Source of the DNA: Lingula anatina
Taxonomy: Eukaryota; Brachiopoda; Lingulata; Lingulida; Lingulidae
Assembly (NCBI RefSeq): GCF_001039355.2
Contig: NW_019775531.1
Location: 250,553-314,552, forward strand
Length of the DNA: 64,000 nucleotides
Reading direction: 5' to 3'
Shown here: positions 44,590-58,136 of the stretch, piece after piece
Layout: every line of letters starts with the position of its first letter
Numbering within the stretch: position 1 is the stretch's first letter
The notes under the pieces: generated by a model
Databases searched by the model: none
What the model was told of the DNA's origin: nothing
What the model saw: the letters and a program-made list of their open reading frames with translations, nothing else
Program-made: the position numbers and the translations under genes

Positions 44590-46312
44590 GGTGGTACTTA
44601 GCTAATCTCCGGAAGGCGAAGAAGCCTCTCTACCCGAGGCAATAACCATAATTGATCTGATTACTTAACTTAGTTTGTTGTTATAGATAGTGGAATATCC
44701 ATCTTATCTTTCTGTCAATAAATACGCAGCAAACCGCAAACACACCTTGCGGAAGTGTCATTTTTTCAGTCTAGCTGATGATCTTGAATATGCTACTGGT
44801 ATTGGTATCAACCCAAATTGTTTCTTTGTTATTATATATGGGGTTGCAGAAAAACAAACAAACAAACAAACGAACGAACAAATGAACAAACAAACAAACT
44901 GTGCACTCACTATTTTGCACTTTTAAGAGTAAAACAACTAATAATAAATAAATAAATAAATAAACAAACAAATAAATAAATAAATAAATAAAAATTGAAA
45001 ACAAGAAAGGTATAGAAGAAAACGTGACAAAATAAATGTGACAAGATAGCTATCTTGTCACAGCAACGCGATTTTACTCATCAGAACATGGAATGGCCTT
45101 AAGGCAATTCAGTTTCATAATCAAATACATACCTTGGGATATTACATAGCCGTGGCGATATGCAGATCACTGATTTTTCCCATTTAGACAAGCTTCAGTG
45201 AAGATGGAGCGCAGCCTCGAGCCGCTACCAAGAAATATTTCGCTTCACTCGACATTTCTGTGTAGGTCCCTCGGAAAAAACGGATATCAGACCGCTGTTA
45301 TGTATTATACCTCGATAAATTTGAAATCTCTCACCCTCCTGAAATTTAAAATAAACTTTTCGCGGTCAACAATTATTATTTATCTTTTTTTACACTGAGT
45401 CATATCATACAGCGTTTTACTCCTTAAATGAATTGGGCATGGTTTGAAAAAAATGGAATTATTTGTCATTTAAGTCACATATATGCGTGCACAAATGTTT
45501 GTAAATCTATACCTTTTTTTAACGTAGATTGTGTTATTTACATGTAACTTTTGTCTGTCGGCTATCCATTCTTCCTCTTTATCAGAAATATCGTTGAAAA
45601 TCAAACCTATATATTCCAAAATCGCCTCGTTGTCAGACATATTACTGAAAAGTAGAATTATTACTCCTGTGGACTTGCAATTAACATCAGTCCTGCTTTG
45701 ACTATATTCCGAAACCACCTCGTCGTCAGAAATATAAGTTAAAAGTTAATTTATTTGTCCTGTGAGCTTGTAAAAATTAATATGACTATATTCCTGTCCG
45801 ATGCTCCTTCATCAAAAACGTCACTGGAAAGTAGATGTTTTGCCTTAGGACCTTTGTTCAACTGCAATCCCAGCTACAGGTAGTTGCGGCTCAGCCCAGA
45901 TTCACATGGTCAGTGTCTACGATTGATTGAACATTAATAAACACTACTCAAGCGGCTTGACCTTCAACACCAAGTAATCAGCAAAAATTGACCAAATTGG
46001 CCAGACGTTACGTATAAATTTCGCGGGAGATGAGTTTATTACATAAAGCATCTCTAGGGCGTGATATAAGTTCATTTTCATTCGGTTTAAATGTTGTTTT
46101 AGTATGAAATGCCAGTATTTTTTCTCGGTATGTATGTCAAATAATACACTGTCACCCTCTCGCGATATATGCCATGAACACATCTCACTGACACTCGAGG
46201 TATTATGGCATATTTCGCTCGGGTGACAGTGAATTATCTCACACATAACAGGAAATAAAGTTATTTTTATTCTTAACCTTTGGAGAACATCCCTGGCAGC
46301 AACATAGGGACC
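44590..46312. other. No gene recognised; microsatellites and a weak tandem repeat
   Basis: AACA and AAAT microsatellites at 44850-44995. At about 45590-45830, three diverged units of roughly 100 bases share TATATTCCRAAAYCRCCTCG on the plus strand. The short frames have no recognisable content. Confidence 0.5.
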
Positions 46313-46597
46313 ATTCCCATAGACACATCGGCTTACATGGATCGGCCCAACTCTGTTGGGACTCTCGCTAAGTCCAATCAGCTTAACAGATCAAGGACTT
46401 ACAGGACAATAATGTCCTTGAACAGATTAACATGCCTTCTCCTGACATTAAGTAGAATACAGAAAAAGCTGGCAATTATATTAACACGGTGGAAATAAGA
46501 GGAGGTGTGGCGTTCAGTTAAGCAGATTGCACTTAGCAGAAGACCCCGCGGAGTTGGGTCGATACACTTAGACCGATGATGTGCCTAAAGGAATGGG
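46313..46597. repeat. Fold-back element related to 15749-15960
   Basis: The ends ATTCCCATAGACACATC and its imperfect inverse (GATGTGCCTAAAGGAATG) pair, as do GATCGGCCCAACTC and GAGTTGGGTCGAT. It is more diverged than the copy in opsin intron 1. Confidence 0.6.
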
Positions 46598-47409
46598 GTC
46601 ACATGCAATAATGAAATCGAGTTCTCGACTGAAGCGAATTTTAATTTGAAAAAAAAAATTAAAATGTGAACGGATAATAACAGCCAGGTTTTAAACAGTG
46701 AATCTAATTGAAACTACTGGGATACTCTGCAATTGATATGATACACATTTCACTCATTAACAAAAAGAAACAAAAAACTAGAAAATCGATAAGGAATACT
46801 GGAGTAATGGTCAAATGTATTTCACCCAGCTTTATTCATATCCTTTACCCCAACTAAAATTTGATCTTCAGGTCACCACAAGTTGTTCATTTTTCACCCC
46901 AGGAACATACAAAAGCGGCATGTTTTTCAATTTTTAAGTGATGTTTTCATGGCAAAAAGTTTAAATTCTAGTTAAGCTTAATATCTGTGCACGCGTTTTA
47001 CACACCGCCCCGCCGCGAGGTGTTTGGCTTACCCCGTGTGAGAACCTCACAAAATCCAGTTTACCATTCTATGCCAGGGGATCAGTTTCCAATTTAACAC
47101 GTGTGATTTACAGTAACAATTGTTTCAGTTCATTCACAAAAAAGTGCCCTTAGCTGTGTTTTGTTACGGACAATGAGAAAACAATGCGTAAAAAATGAAC
47201 AGTTTGGGTCTGTTTATGTAGATTTCGGAGTGAAAATCAACCACTTCCCTTATGAACATGGGCCCGCAATGTAAAACAAGTGGGCGACACCTGTAAGCCC
47301 AATGGTTTACATTCCTGAACAGCAATAGCAAACAGCAAGGGGGCTAGCGAAAGGCCAAAATCCCCCTTTTTTTTACAAGATTTAGGTATTTTAAATTTAT
47401 CAAAGTGCT

Positions 47410-47680
47410 GGCAGACCTTAAAAGAGGAAGGTACCACTCCATTTTATTATGTTGTCACCCCTGTTTGTTTGTTTGTTTGTTTGTTTGTATGTCTGTCTGT
47501 CATCAACATAACTCAAAAAGTAATGGATCGATTTTGATGAAGTTTTCAGGAACTGTCAGAAGTGGGCCAAGGAACAGATGTTTAGTTTTAAGTGGTGATC
47601 CGGATCAATAATCAATCAATAACAATAAAAATTGCTGCCTTGGCGGAGGTCTGCGCTCTCGGAGTGCTTTTCTACATGTA
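47410..47680 (+). repeat. Interspersed repeat with GGCGGAGGTCTGCGCTCTC end
   Basis: A (GTTT)n tract at 47461-47490, then ACTCAAAAAGTAATGGATCG, GTGATCCGGATC and GGCGGAGGTCTGCGCTCTCG. I recall near-identical text from repeats in several animal genomes, but cannot give its class. A single copy is seen in this window. Confidence 0.55.
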
Positions 47681-48755
47681 GTTGCTGTAACTATAATACT
47701 ATGATAGGAAATGAATTTGAACAAATGGTGTTTCAGTAATTATGGTTTAAATTCACTTTATGATGCAAAGAATCCCCGTGCGTGATGGACCTGGGTACAC
47801 TCCTACAATTCCCAAATCCCGTGTTGTTGGTTAAATTATTAGTTCTCGATATGCAAACCGTTAATCATTAAATCTATCAAAATCAGGTCTATATTATAGT
47901 ACACCATACAACTACATAGTACTTGTAAAGAAAAAACCCAAACTCACTGAGATGTAAGATCTCGGACTGAAATAAATAATTTATTCTAAACACAGTTTCG
48001 ACGAGCAGTAATACTTACAAAGAAAAAAAAGAAGAAGTTGATTTAGAGTATTATAGACAAATAAATATATGATACAATTTGACGTATAAAATGTTCAGGT
48101 ATATGGCACTTTGTTACGCCGGGCAGTGACCCAAGCTTCCTCTTAGACCATGGAACTATACAATTGTTCATCTTAACACAATTTTTTCCCTGTATAATAT
48201 GATCCCATAGGACTCTAATATCTTAGTTATCAAAATACGAACAAACGTTTTGTATATCACGTTCGAAGCAATAGAAATACACGGAGAAATTGATAGTTTA
48301 AATGTTAAGAATGCGTGTAAATGCAGTAGTTGACAATCTATTTTACACTCAATCTGGGACTCATAAGTGAAAGTTGTTTATGCCACAATGCAATGGGTAT
48401 CATAAAAATGTAAATGATATATGGCACACTTCAGAAAACATTGTACAGCAATACATCGCCGCGTGTAATACCATGTAATACACAATAACTATTTTCTTCA
48501 TGTCTCCGGCAGTAGAGAAGGACACTAATACTGATCATCTAATAAAACCCCGGTAAAATACTTCTATGGTAATTCCAACCCAATTGATTTTCGCTTATTT
48601 CTCTGTCTAGCCATAACAGTATTGGTATTTCTTAATCTTCATTTGGGTATCAGTTCGCACTCACTTGCCATTCAATTTGGCGCGTTACCAAATTTAAAAG
48701 AATCACAGCAGCCTGCCAGTCCAGTACTAATAAATTTCAGAGATCTGGCTTAGTG
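47681..48755. other. No gene recognised
   Basis: AT-rich DNA with no exon, repeat or RNA gene visible. It lies downstream of the 3' end of the secretin-family receptor and may hold its 3' UTR. Confidence 0.5.
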
Positions 48756-49062
48756 CAGAGGCGGATCGAGGATTATTTGAAGGGGGGTCTAGTTTTTTTC
48801 GTGGAAATGAAAGGCCGCTGATGCGCAGCTGACCCTCCCCCCCTCCTCCCCCCCTTGGCGTAGCGTCGGGGCCCGCTAAGGGCCCCAAGAGTTTTGGTAT
48901 TTTAGAGGGCGAACGGTGCCTTTTGGTACTGTTTAGAACTATGATTCAGCTAATCACAAATCTACCTTCAAGAGGGCACCATTGGTGGGATTTTTTTCAG
49001 AAATCGAAGGGGGAGGGGGGGAGGGATCAGGACCCCTCTGACATCCCCTAAATGCGCCACTG
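48756..49062. mobile_element. GC-rich element, family GGATTATTTGAAGGGGGGTC (copy 2)
   Basis: Ends GCAGAGGCGGATCGAGG and TAAATGCGCCACTG. Longer than the copy at 40811, with additional C-rich and G-rich tracts. Confidence 0.75.
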
Positions 49063-49727
49063 AAGAGTGAACTGGCAACAGACGCTACTTCCTTTTTTCC
49101 TAGGGTAGTTTGACAGTTCTTGCTGATATTGTTTGTCAGCAACTACTTGAGATATAACCAACATCAACTACTTGAGATATGACATAACATTGGTAACTAC
49201 CATAGTATATAATCACAATTGTTAGTTTTTTGTTATTTGATATTTGATATTATCCGTAATTTAATTTCGGCCGTTTGTGTGTGTGCGCGCGTGCGTGTGT
49301 GTGTGTGTAGTTGTTTGCGTATGTACATAATTGGCATTAATACTACTTAAAATGTTTCAATAAACAACCTGTAATACGATTACATGTATATATCAGAACG
49401 TTTCCCACAATCGTCTCAATCTAGAGTACTGACAATGTACAGCATCACGGCGAATACTACAACGCAATGCGTTACTTTCGTAGAATGCTACAAAGATGAA
49501 CATATGACTTTTACACGGCGCTTGTCATTGTGCTGCCGATTGTAAAACATATTTTACGTGATGAACCCGAATATAATACCAAGTAACCAAGGTCACATTT
49601 TAAGGTTCGAAACCAATGGCACAGACGTACGATCACATAATGTCCAATATGTACATATATATGTGTACATGTATGATGATGGCTTAAGTAATGATATCGA
49701 TGACATTACAGAGTATATATACAAAGA

Positions 49728-52700
49728 TTAAAGCGTTGTCGTGTCGGGCTCACAGCTGGAACCGGAAGTCTTATCTTGCACGTGGACACCGTTGTTCAAC
49801 TTGGACTTTTGTGTTGATTTTGCCAGTTGGATCTGGAAAGACAGAGACAATTTTTTAATATACACGAACGTACTCAACAAAAAATACTTTGGGTGATGAG
49901 ATTACCGTTGTTTTCATTGTGTCACGTACTATTGATGGGCGGATAAAGGCCATCTGGGTCTTCCTGAAGACGGTAGATTTTCAAGTTTACCTTGACGGGT
50001 ATGTAATTTTTTCTCTCGGAAGGTGGTCCAAAATGGAGGATGGATCAACAAAGTTAATTTAGGAGACTATCAGAAAATAGCTCTAGATCCACCCCTGTTA
50101 TTTTCATCCTAGCTAAAATTAAGTTATCCATATTTTAACCAATTTGAAAGAAGGCGATATTTTTCTGATTGAACAGCATTTTGCTTTGTGCCACGAACTG
50201 AAAACACACCTAAAAAGCCTGTGCATACATACTTTAACAAACCCCTTCCCAGGAAAAGTGGACTGCACTTCTGTCTCTGACGTGTATAATGACTGTGATC
50301 TGCTAGTTCTACGGTATTGTCCCTTTCTCTGCCAGTACCTGTCCCAATGTTTGCTGAGTGCTTGGCGGACCTGCAGAAAATAAAGAAATTAATACTTTAA
50401 GTAAAATTAATGCACAGATTCAAATGTCATGAGTCAGTTTTAACCCCAATGTTCAAAAGACTTGAATCCAGAAGTGATTGTCTTGAGAATCTAGATTATC
50501 GCATCGTTTAATGTGGGTTCCCTTTTTAGAAAAGGGGGCAAGTGAAAAGTCGGTCTTAGCCAAGCCAAAAATGCTTCGTAGTCGACTATGGCACTCATCA
50601 CAAATAGTGTTACGGAGCACTTATCTCGCTTTTTTTCTGTCTTTAAACTTAGTCTCGTTTTATCCATTTTGAAAAATACGCGTGTATTCACAATGCCGTC
50701 TTAGTTATGTCACCCGATTGCAGGTCAAGAGTCTAAAAGTCGGTGCCACACAATCGACTATATAAGTTTAGTAGTCTAAGATAAGCTCAAACCCTTAAAT
50801 TGTTTTATGAAGCAGGCCACAGTACCGAGAACAAATAGTGTGTAACGGACTGCAGACGACTGTAGAGATGTGGAATTAGCAGAGTTCACAATTAAATTTA
50901 GCAGAGGGTTAAACTGTGTTCAAAAGGTGACAATGTACAAAAGTGTCCAGAAAAGCATGCAAGACAATCAAAATAAATTAAAGACAAATTAGCTGGCCCA
51001 GAAATCATATTTCATAAAGCAGCCATGATCAGCTTCACACAGAGACCTTGTGGATTTACCAGTACTGAGTATGTGCGGCCGGTTTTACCTATACTATATA
51101 TATAAGACAAAAAATTCTATAACATAATGTATGGGTCACTACTTAAAGTTTCAATATAAGAATCCCAAATGCCCACAGATAAAAGATATTAAAGCCGTCA
51201 TACCAATGCTTTACTCATGCACAAACAAACAAACAAACAAGTCGACATAGATTTGCTTCGGCCAACGCACACGCTGAGCTACCAGCGGAGCTACCGACTT
51301 CACGAGGCGACAGCTTACTTTATAACTCAAAGTGTGCGCCTAGTGATAGGTAGAAAGGAATGAATGAAAACAACAAGTAAATGAAAGGAAACAATGAAGA
51401 AGGAAAAGGAAAGAAGGAGAATGTAAAAGTCGCAAGGTTTGATTATAGGGATGATGCAACAAAAAGGAAATCGATACTTTTACGTAACGCTTTATGGGAA
51501 GCAGGCATTGCTGTCAGCCTTAAGGATATGAAGGTGAAATAAGTCCCAGGATCCTTTTCCATATATTGGATTAAAAGTGAGATTGCAGGCGTAGGACATG
51601 TATGTCAGGTAGAGAATAATGTGAATTATACTATATATATATATATAGTCCATATTTATGATGAATGGCAGGTAAAGTTATATAAAAAACGAGAAGAAAC
51701 AACCCAATACATCAGATCGACTACCACGCTTTGCACAGAGAAAAGAAAGAATAAACACCAGAAATCGATATTTAGAAAGAAATATAATTGTACACAATTA
51801 TATCAATAGTTTCTTATATTACCAAGTCGTTTTTCTCTGAAAACACAGATTCTGCATGCGAAGCACCATTACACAGGAAACGTTTAGTACGCATGCGCCA
51901 CTACACCCAAGCCACTGACACGTACAACGACTAACCTTGAAGCGTGTATAATGCCAAGCGCGTGAGTTGAGTGGAGCTTCAAAACTCCACGTTGCATAAA
52001 TAGTACAAGATATCACGAGACGCCTTCAAAAGGGCTTTGTGCACCTAAAGAGATGGCATTCAAAGTTATGGTAAGAACAGACTGAAAAAACACAGAAAGC
52101 AACGCACGCAAGCTAAATAGTGTCTAAGTCATTTACATATGATGCTGGCGTAAATGTGTGATAGATTATTTGCTCTACAAATTAATGGTGTCATGACAAA
52201 ATATTAAGAAGAAATGACATATTGCACAAAATCGATGCGAGTTCAAAGGATATTCTACGATACATCCAAAATCGTTACATGATGTACGTAAACCTAAACA
52301 ATATTCCATAGTTTCTTAGCGTATGCATTAACTGAAAGGAACGGTATGAATGACATCACGATGTTAATTTAACACGTGACATCATGCACTGTGACGTTAC
52401 CCACCTCGCCATTTAGAAAGCAGTAGAACAACGCGACTAGGAATCCTTGAAAGGAGCTCAGTATATGAGAGGTGTAACTATAGACACCATAGGCAACGAC
52501 TGTGTCACTTGGCGGTTTCACCATCCCCATGATGTTTGTTATGCCAAGCAATGGCAGTAACAAGATGGCGGCCTTTACGGCTTTTCTGTAAAAATGAAGT
52601 CCATTAATATAAGCTGTATCCAGTATTTGTGGTTTACAAAATCGTCATGAATACAGGTAAGCTTGAAAAAATTTAACAATCTTAAGATACATGTATTTAA

Positions 52701-55700
52701 CCGTGGCGCCTTCTTTACATGGTGGAATTACCGAATTCGCATAAAATCTCACTTTATTTTCGGGTCTTTGTCATGTCATTGTCAAAGTTGTGCCTTCATG
52801 ACTTTGATGCAGACCCAGACTTTAATTCAAAGCTGTTCTGAGCACCCCAATAAATGAAACAAATTAACTTTCCAAACTTTAACTATTTCAAAACAGTCTC
52901 TCTCTCTTTTGTCAGAACCATGTTTCTTCTCAGAGCAGAACACTGATAGACAAAACAGCAATAAAATATAGCAAAAAGTACGAGCTGATTAAAGCATTAC
53001 TGTGTATTTTGATGTGGAAAAAACTTGAATATTATTATAGCTCCTTAATTACCTGACTTGCTCCGCCTCTGAAGACCGACTTTCCTTTAGCTTGTTCACC
53101 AGCACACTTATTATGATCACCAAGAAGGTGAGATTGATCTAAAACAAAGAATAACATTTGGCATGATTGTGAGATTGATCTAAAACAAAGAATAACATTG
53201 TGCATATCTGGGTACTCTACACTGAAATTTCAGAGCACATGTAATCCCACTGATTTTAATATTGTATGAATAATTTAGTAAATGGATAGGTAAACGCATG
53301 TATAATACAACAATGCGCATGTTGGTGCTTTGGTAGCATGCGGAACGGCGCTTTTTTGACGTCATGTCGATATGACGTATACCGTTGTACAAAGACGTAA
53401 CGCTGAAAGTGATATATCAGCGAAATTAATTATTGTTTTCCCATTAGATAAAATAAACGCATGCATACTCCTGGCGTAATAAGTCGGAACTGCGTGCATT
53501 TACAAACATCAGCGACGGGAGAATGGTGATATTTCGTTTTGATTTAGTAACGCACGGTTAAATAAAACGTCACTTTTTCACAAGGAAACATGTATGCATA
53601 ACCGATAACATATTTTGTTCATGAAAGGAGAATTTGCCATGCACCCCAGAAAAAGCACCGCAGAAAAACTGCCTGAATGCCAAACACGCTTCTTGTTGTC
53701 CAGACATTCCACCTGCTTAGCAATAAACCACGCATTAAACACCTCTATCTCATTTCCTGGATGCCTTATTTGTAATTCAAATTCTTCCGAGAAAACCACA
53801 GTCACGGAATTTATGTTCCCAATTGTGTGAGAAAAAACGCTGAAATGATTGCTATCTCTCAACAACAACTGCTGCTGCCTCCTTATTAACCTTGCACAGA
53901 GGAAACGCGTGCCACTTAGGAGGTAGATTTATCAACAAAGGCCGGAATCGGATCAAAGGTCCATTATTTCATTACCGATGCAAACCAACGCTGCGTCAGA
54001 TAGATGAAGGTTTTATGAGCACGTGTAGTGATTAATATTTCCTAGCTGATTTCATGAAGTTTATAGTTCCCGGTACAGCTACTGCACGTTCACTGCGGAG
54101 AATGTATATCTTGTACATTCTGTATTTCACATTTCCCATCAGCTCTGTTTATCGAAGTTCATTCTTTGGCTTGTTTAATTTATTTTGAAGGTTATGTAAT
54201 CCTTAAGCTTATTATTTTGACAAGTAGCCTAATCCAAACGTTGACATTAAATGGTGTTACAATGCACGGATTTTACATGTTAAATGCTGCAATTTTAACT
54301 TTATCTGACTTGCTTAAAAATAGATAGACACAAGTTAAGTTTCTTAGTCGTTGTTATTAAATCCCAATTTGACTTGCGTTCTTTTGTCTTATATGTCCCA
54401 AGAGAAGCATATTCAGCAGAAATACGTGCATATGCCCTTTAAACACATCAATATCTGAAACAACTGCCTTGAAAACTTACCGCAAATATAACCAATCGTG
54501 GCCCCTGTATGATCCAGTACGTAGTCAGAAACTCAATACCCAACCAACACCTGCAACGAATGTGACATCTTATATGATTGGTTGAATGAAAATGCCACGC
54601 GCTTTCCTGGCAGACGTTGTATAGCCCCAAGACAGTTTCACGTACATGTGTACAGTGTAAATCATAATTCGCAAATAACGTAGGGCATATTTACATGTAG
54701 GTCTTTTTAAACCTCTTTAACAAATGGACATTACAATATAAAGCAATAGGCATAAACTACGTGCGCTTTAGCACTGCACTTTCTCGAAAATATCTTGTTC
54801 TGTAATATAACAGCATCACTTACGCTTCTTCCAAATGCATTACACGGAGGAGTTGGAAGTGTACTAATGCCGAAAATATTACTACAGTAACTGTTTATGT
54901 CGTGCTATAATATTTCCCATTTCAGAAAGCAGTCCCAAAATAAACGGAATAATTACAACGTGTATGTATGCTTGTAGCTGCTCGAGTTTACTTAAATCAG
55001 CTTTTACGGAAACTGCTAAGAGATTTAAATAGCACAGAAAAAAAGCCGAAAACTCTGTTCAAATGCTATTTTCAGGAATTATTAAGCGCTATTTCTTTAA
55101 GTTATGCTATTTTAATCTATGTGGTGGTATTTGGTCGGGTTTTATAGAACAATATTTGACTTTATGTGCATCTTTGACTTACCCTTCTGTTGGCGGTAAC
55201 GTCACAGCCACCGTTATGACCCATGGTATGGTAATGATGAGCGGTACCCCTGGGGAATAAAGGAAAATATACAGTTACTCCTCGGTTAATAACCAGGCTT
55301 CTCTGTACATGTAGTAGTAGGTGTATTCTGGGTGTTATGTCGAGCGTTTGATTTACACAAATTAAGCACAGCTGGCAAATGTTCTAAAAAATTACATGTA
55401 TAGCAGATAAGAATAAGTATACATGTACAGTGAAATAGTGGCATAATTGACTATAATTGAGAGCAACTTTTTCAATGAATTCATATTTTTACTCTTTGAA
55501 TATCCACATTCTCTCTCTCTCTCTTAAGTATACAAGTACAAGTATAGTGAAAAAGTGGCATAATGGAGGATGATTGAAACAAATGCTTTCACTGCATTCT
55601 TATTCTTTCTTCTCTCTCTCTCTCTCTCTCTCTCTTACCCCATCCTATACAGTGGTACAATTTGAAATTTGGACCGTCTGAGAAGACCGACACTGTGATC

Positions 55701-57152
55701 TGGTTGTGGAGGTAAAGGCCCTCAATGAACATCCACATAAACATCACCGTCCACGTGTACTCCATTAGGATATACAGGGCCTCGCAGACGACCCGCTGGA
55801 AACGAGCAATTAAAATGATGAATTGTTATATTAAAATGATTAAATGGATCACTGTAATGTATAGAATATAAACATGTACTGTTTTTGAAATAAATCATTT
55901 TTCAGGGGAGGTGACGAATGTTTTAAAAGTATTAAATATAAAGTTATTGTGAGTACTACTATTACTTAGTATTTTCTGCGAGTTAACAAAATAACGTACG
56001 TTAGATATATTGGCATGAGAACAGTCAGCATAAACCTATTACAAAAACATCTGCATGTACTAATTCTATGTTTTAAAAACATTAAAATTTAACTCATTGT
56101 GAGTATAACTAAGGTATTTTCTGTGATTTTACTTTGTAACGCTGGATAAATTGCCATGAGAACAGTCTGCGTAAATGCATTACAAAAACATCTATTCATT
56201 CTCTGTACCGTATCTGAAATTGTCCCTGACGTTCCAGCGGCGGCCCCCGCAATTTCTCCCGCCACAAGACGAGCCACATACTGGTCTATGTACAACACCA
56301 GACGACACAGGACCTGGATAAGCATGGCGCTGAACAAGTTCACGTGGATCTTTGTGCGACTGCATTTTAAACTCCTGCATCAAAATAAATATACTGTTGA
56401 ATATAGGTATTCTCGAATCAAGAAATTAGGATTAGAGATTGGGTTTTTAATAAACGGAATGGTGCAGAAATTGTTTGGATGTATACAGAAGAGCTATTAG
56501 TTCTTGATTTAAATGAGATCAAATTATGTTTGTTTCCACCTTTAACTGTACATATTTACTCCTTTGAATAAAACACAAGGAAGTTATTACATATAGCTAT
56601 TGTATGATATGCGTGAAGCTGACTACGATGAAATGGGTTTTGTCATTGCATGGCGACAACTTATTTTCGCAACGTGTGGAATAAATGAGCATTGAAACAA
56701 ACCAGATCGTAATAATTGGATTCACTTTTTTGCTCCAATTATATTTTCTAACGTGAATTTTTACCAAACATAAAAGTGGATGGCTGTATGCAATATTGAC
56801 TAAAAAGTTCAGTCACCTGAAATATGAGAATATGAAGAGTGAGACTGCCAAGGCGACCAGAGAGACGGCCAGTCCGGCGACCTCCACGGCTCTCGTGTTC
56901 TTAGCGATTTCTTTCATAGCCTGAAATGCAGATACGACAGTAATAAGTCTCAGACCATTTATGTGAAACGTAAGCTCGGGGAAGAAATCAGTGCAGCTTA
57001 GTACGTGAATATTTTTATTATTAAATTTATTGACACACTTTTCCTCATCGTAGCATTACATATATAAACGGTTGTACCTTGATGACATGCACACGCACGC
57101 ACGCACACACACACACTTACACACACACACACACACACACTTACACACACAC

Positions 57153-57199
<47 letters not shown>

Positions 57200-58136
57200 C
57201 TCTAATAACAAATAATACCAGGAAACCGCATAGCGATTTCCGTGTATAATATCCCTGTCACAAATGACTTACTATTCACCTCCGGAGTGACATTCATACC
57301 ATGCGATTATATTGGATTTTATTGTCAAACCCGCATGTGCCCATATCCTTTGGGGGAGAAAATGCGTGCAAGATCATAAAACCCTCACAAATACCAATAT
57401 CTGATTCAAATTGTTGTGCTAGACAGATCTGTAGATTTCTTGCTTACGCACCATTCTTTCCTCGGGCGTCTTCCCCTCCAGGTAGGCTTTATAGGCCTCG
57501 TAGCCTGTCTTGTCATAACAGCCGAGGTAGTCCGTGTAGCCCTCCCCGTTGCTGGACGTTCCTTCCCAGTGTCCTGTGATTGTGCAATTTCGCGTGGCAT
57601 ATTCTGGAAAAAACGTGGTTTGTTTTATGGAGTATATTTTGAATTGGTTCCTGTAATTTAGCCCATTGAACTGAATAACTCTACGGAGCAAATTTTGAAA
57701 AGAACCAAGTTAGAGTTTTGTGTTTATTTCCAATGTTTGGAGCAATACACCATGGGAACGAAAGGCATAGAATCACCACAACCCGTTTACAGAAGTGTTA
57801 TCTCACTAGGGACTATTTCCAGTATCATCAAACACCATATAAAGAGAGGGGCTGTAGTTATGGTAGTAAAACTTGCAAATATAGGTGAAAAGCAATAACG
57901 GCCCTTGCTATTGAAAATAAGTCAATTCATCAAAAAGGGGGCTCGGTGATTTTGTATAAAGCATGTCCTGGCAGACGTGCGTTTAAACATCTTCTAATCC
58001 CTTGCACACATCAAGAAGAATTACTTACTATTGGTATCCAGGCCTCTTAGTGGGGGGCAATATTGCCTAGCAACAGTTCCAGCAGGGGTGGGTGGCCAAC
58101 ACAATATGGTGTCGTAAGTCGCGTTGCAGTACTGTC
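49728..58136 (-). CDS. Secretin-family (class B) GPCR resembling PDF receptors, 11 exons, 5' end not found
   Basis: Exons: 58136-58029, 57603-57452, 56920-56817, 56374-56209, 55795-55639, 55249-55183, 54550-54481, 53138-53053, 52585-52405, 50370-50233 and 49832-49728. All are GT..AG and join in frame, giving 443 residues. Exons 1-2 encode most of the hormone-binding domain (YCNATYDTILCWPPTPAG, then NCTITGHWEG and DYLGC), five of the six Cys. TM1 is in exon 3; KIHVNLF starts TM2 in exon 4. Exon 5 has MFMWMFIEGLYLHN (TM3). CW in exon 7 is the loop-2 Cys. Exon 9 has LLLPLLGITN (TM6) and SSFQGFLVALFYCFLNGE (TM7). CWPPTPAG and LLPLLGITN are what I recall of PDF receptors; calcitonin-type is the alternative. 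These receptors signal through Gs/cAMP. The signal peptide exon lies right of 58136. Exon 2 uses a GTGCGT donor, chosen because GTAAGC four bases on would break the frame. Confidence 0.85.
49934..50098. mobile_element. Short inverted-repeat element, family CAGGGGCGGAT (copy 3)
   Basis: Diverged copy of 14234 and 24300, in the same orientation as the latter, with the CTGGGTCTTCCTGAAGACGG core. It lies in the last intron of the secretin-family receptor. Confidence 0.7.
53130..53199 (-). repeat. 41-bp tandem duplication of a splice acceptor in the secretin-family receptor
   Basis: GAGATTGATCTAAAACAAAG and the bases after it occur at 53130-53158 and 53171-53199. Each carries a TTTGTTTTAG acceptor followed by ATCAATCTCA. 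Only the one giving an exon start at 53138 keeps the frame with its neighbours. Confidence 0.8.
55505..55636. repeat. (CT)n tracts next to an exon of the secretin-family receptor
   Basis: CT runs at 55512-55526 and 55612-55635. The second ends one base from the GTAAGAG donor of exon 5. AAGTATACAAGTACA-type text is also repeated here. Confidence 0.8.
57088..57200. repeat. (CA)n and (GA)n microsatellites in a receptor intron
   Basis: CA runs at 57090-57155, then GA at 57160-57198. Confidence 0.9.

Noticed and set aside
56156-56500. 114-codon plus-strand frame over receptor exon 4
   Set aside because: It is antisense to an exon with clear class B TM2 motifs and has no domain.
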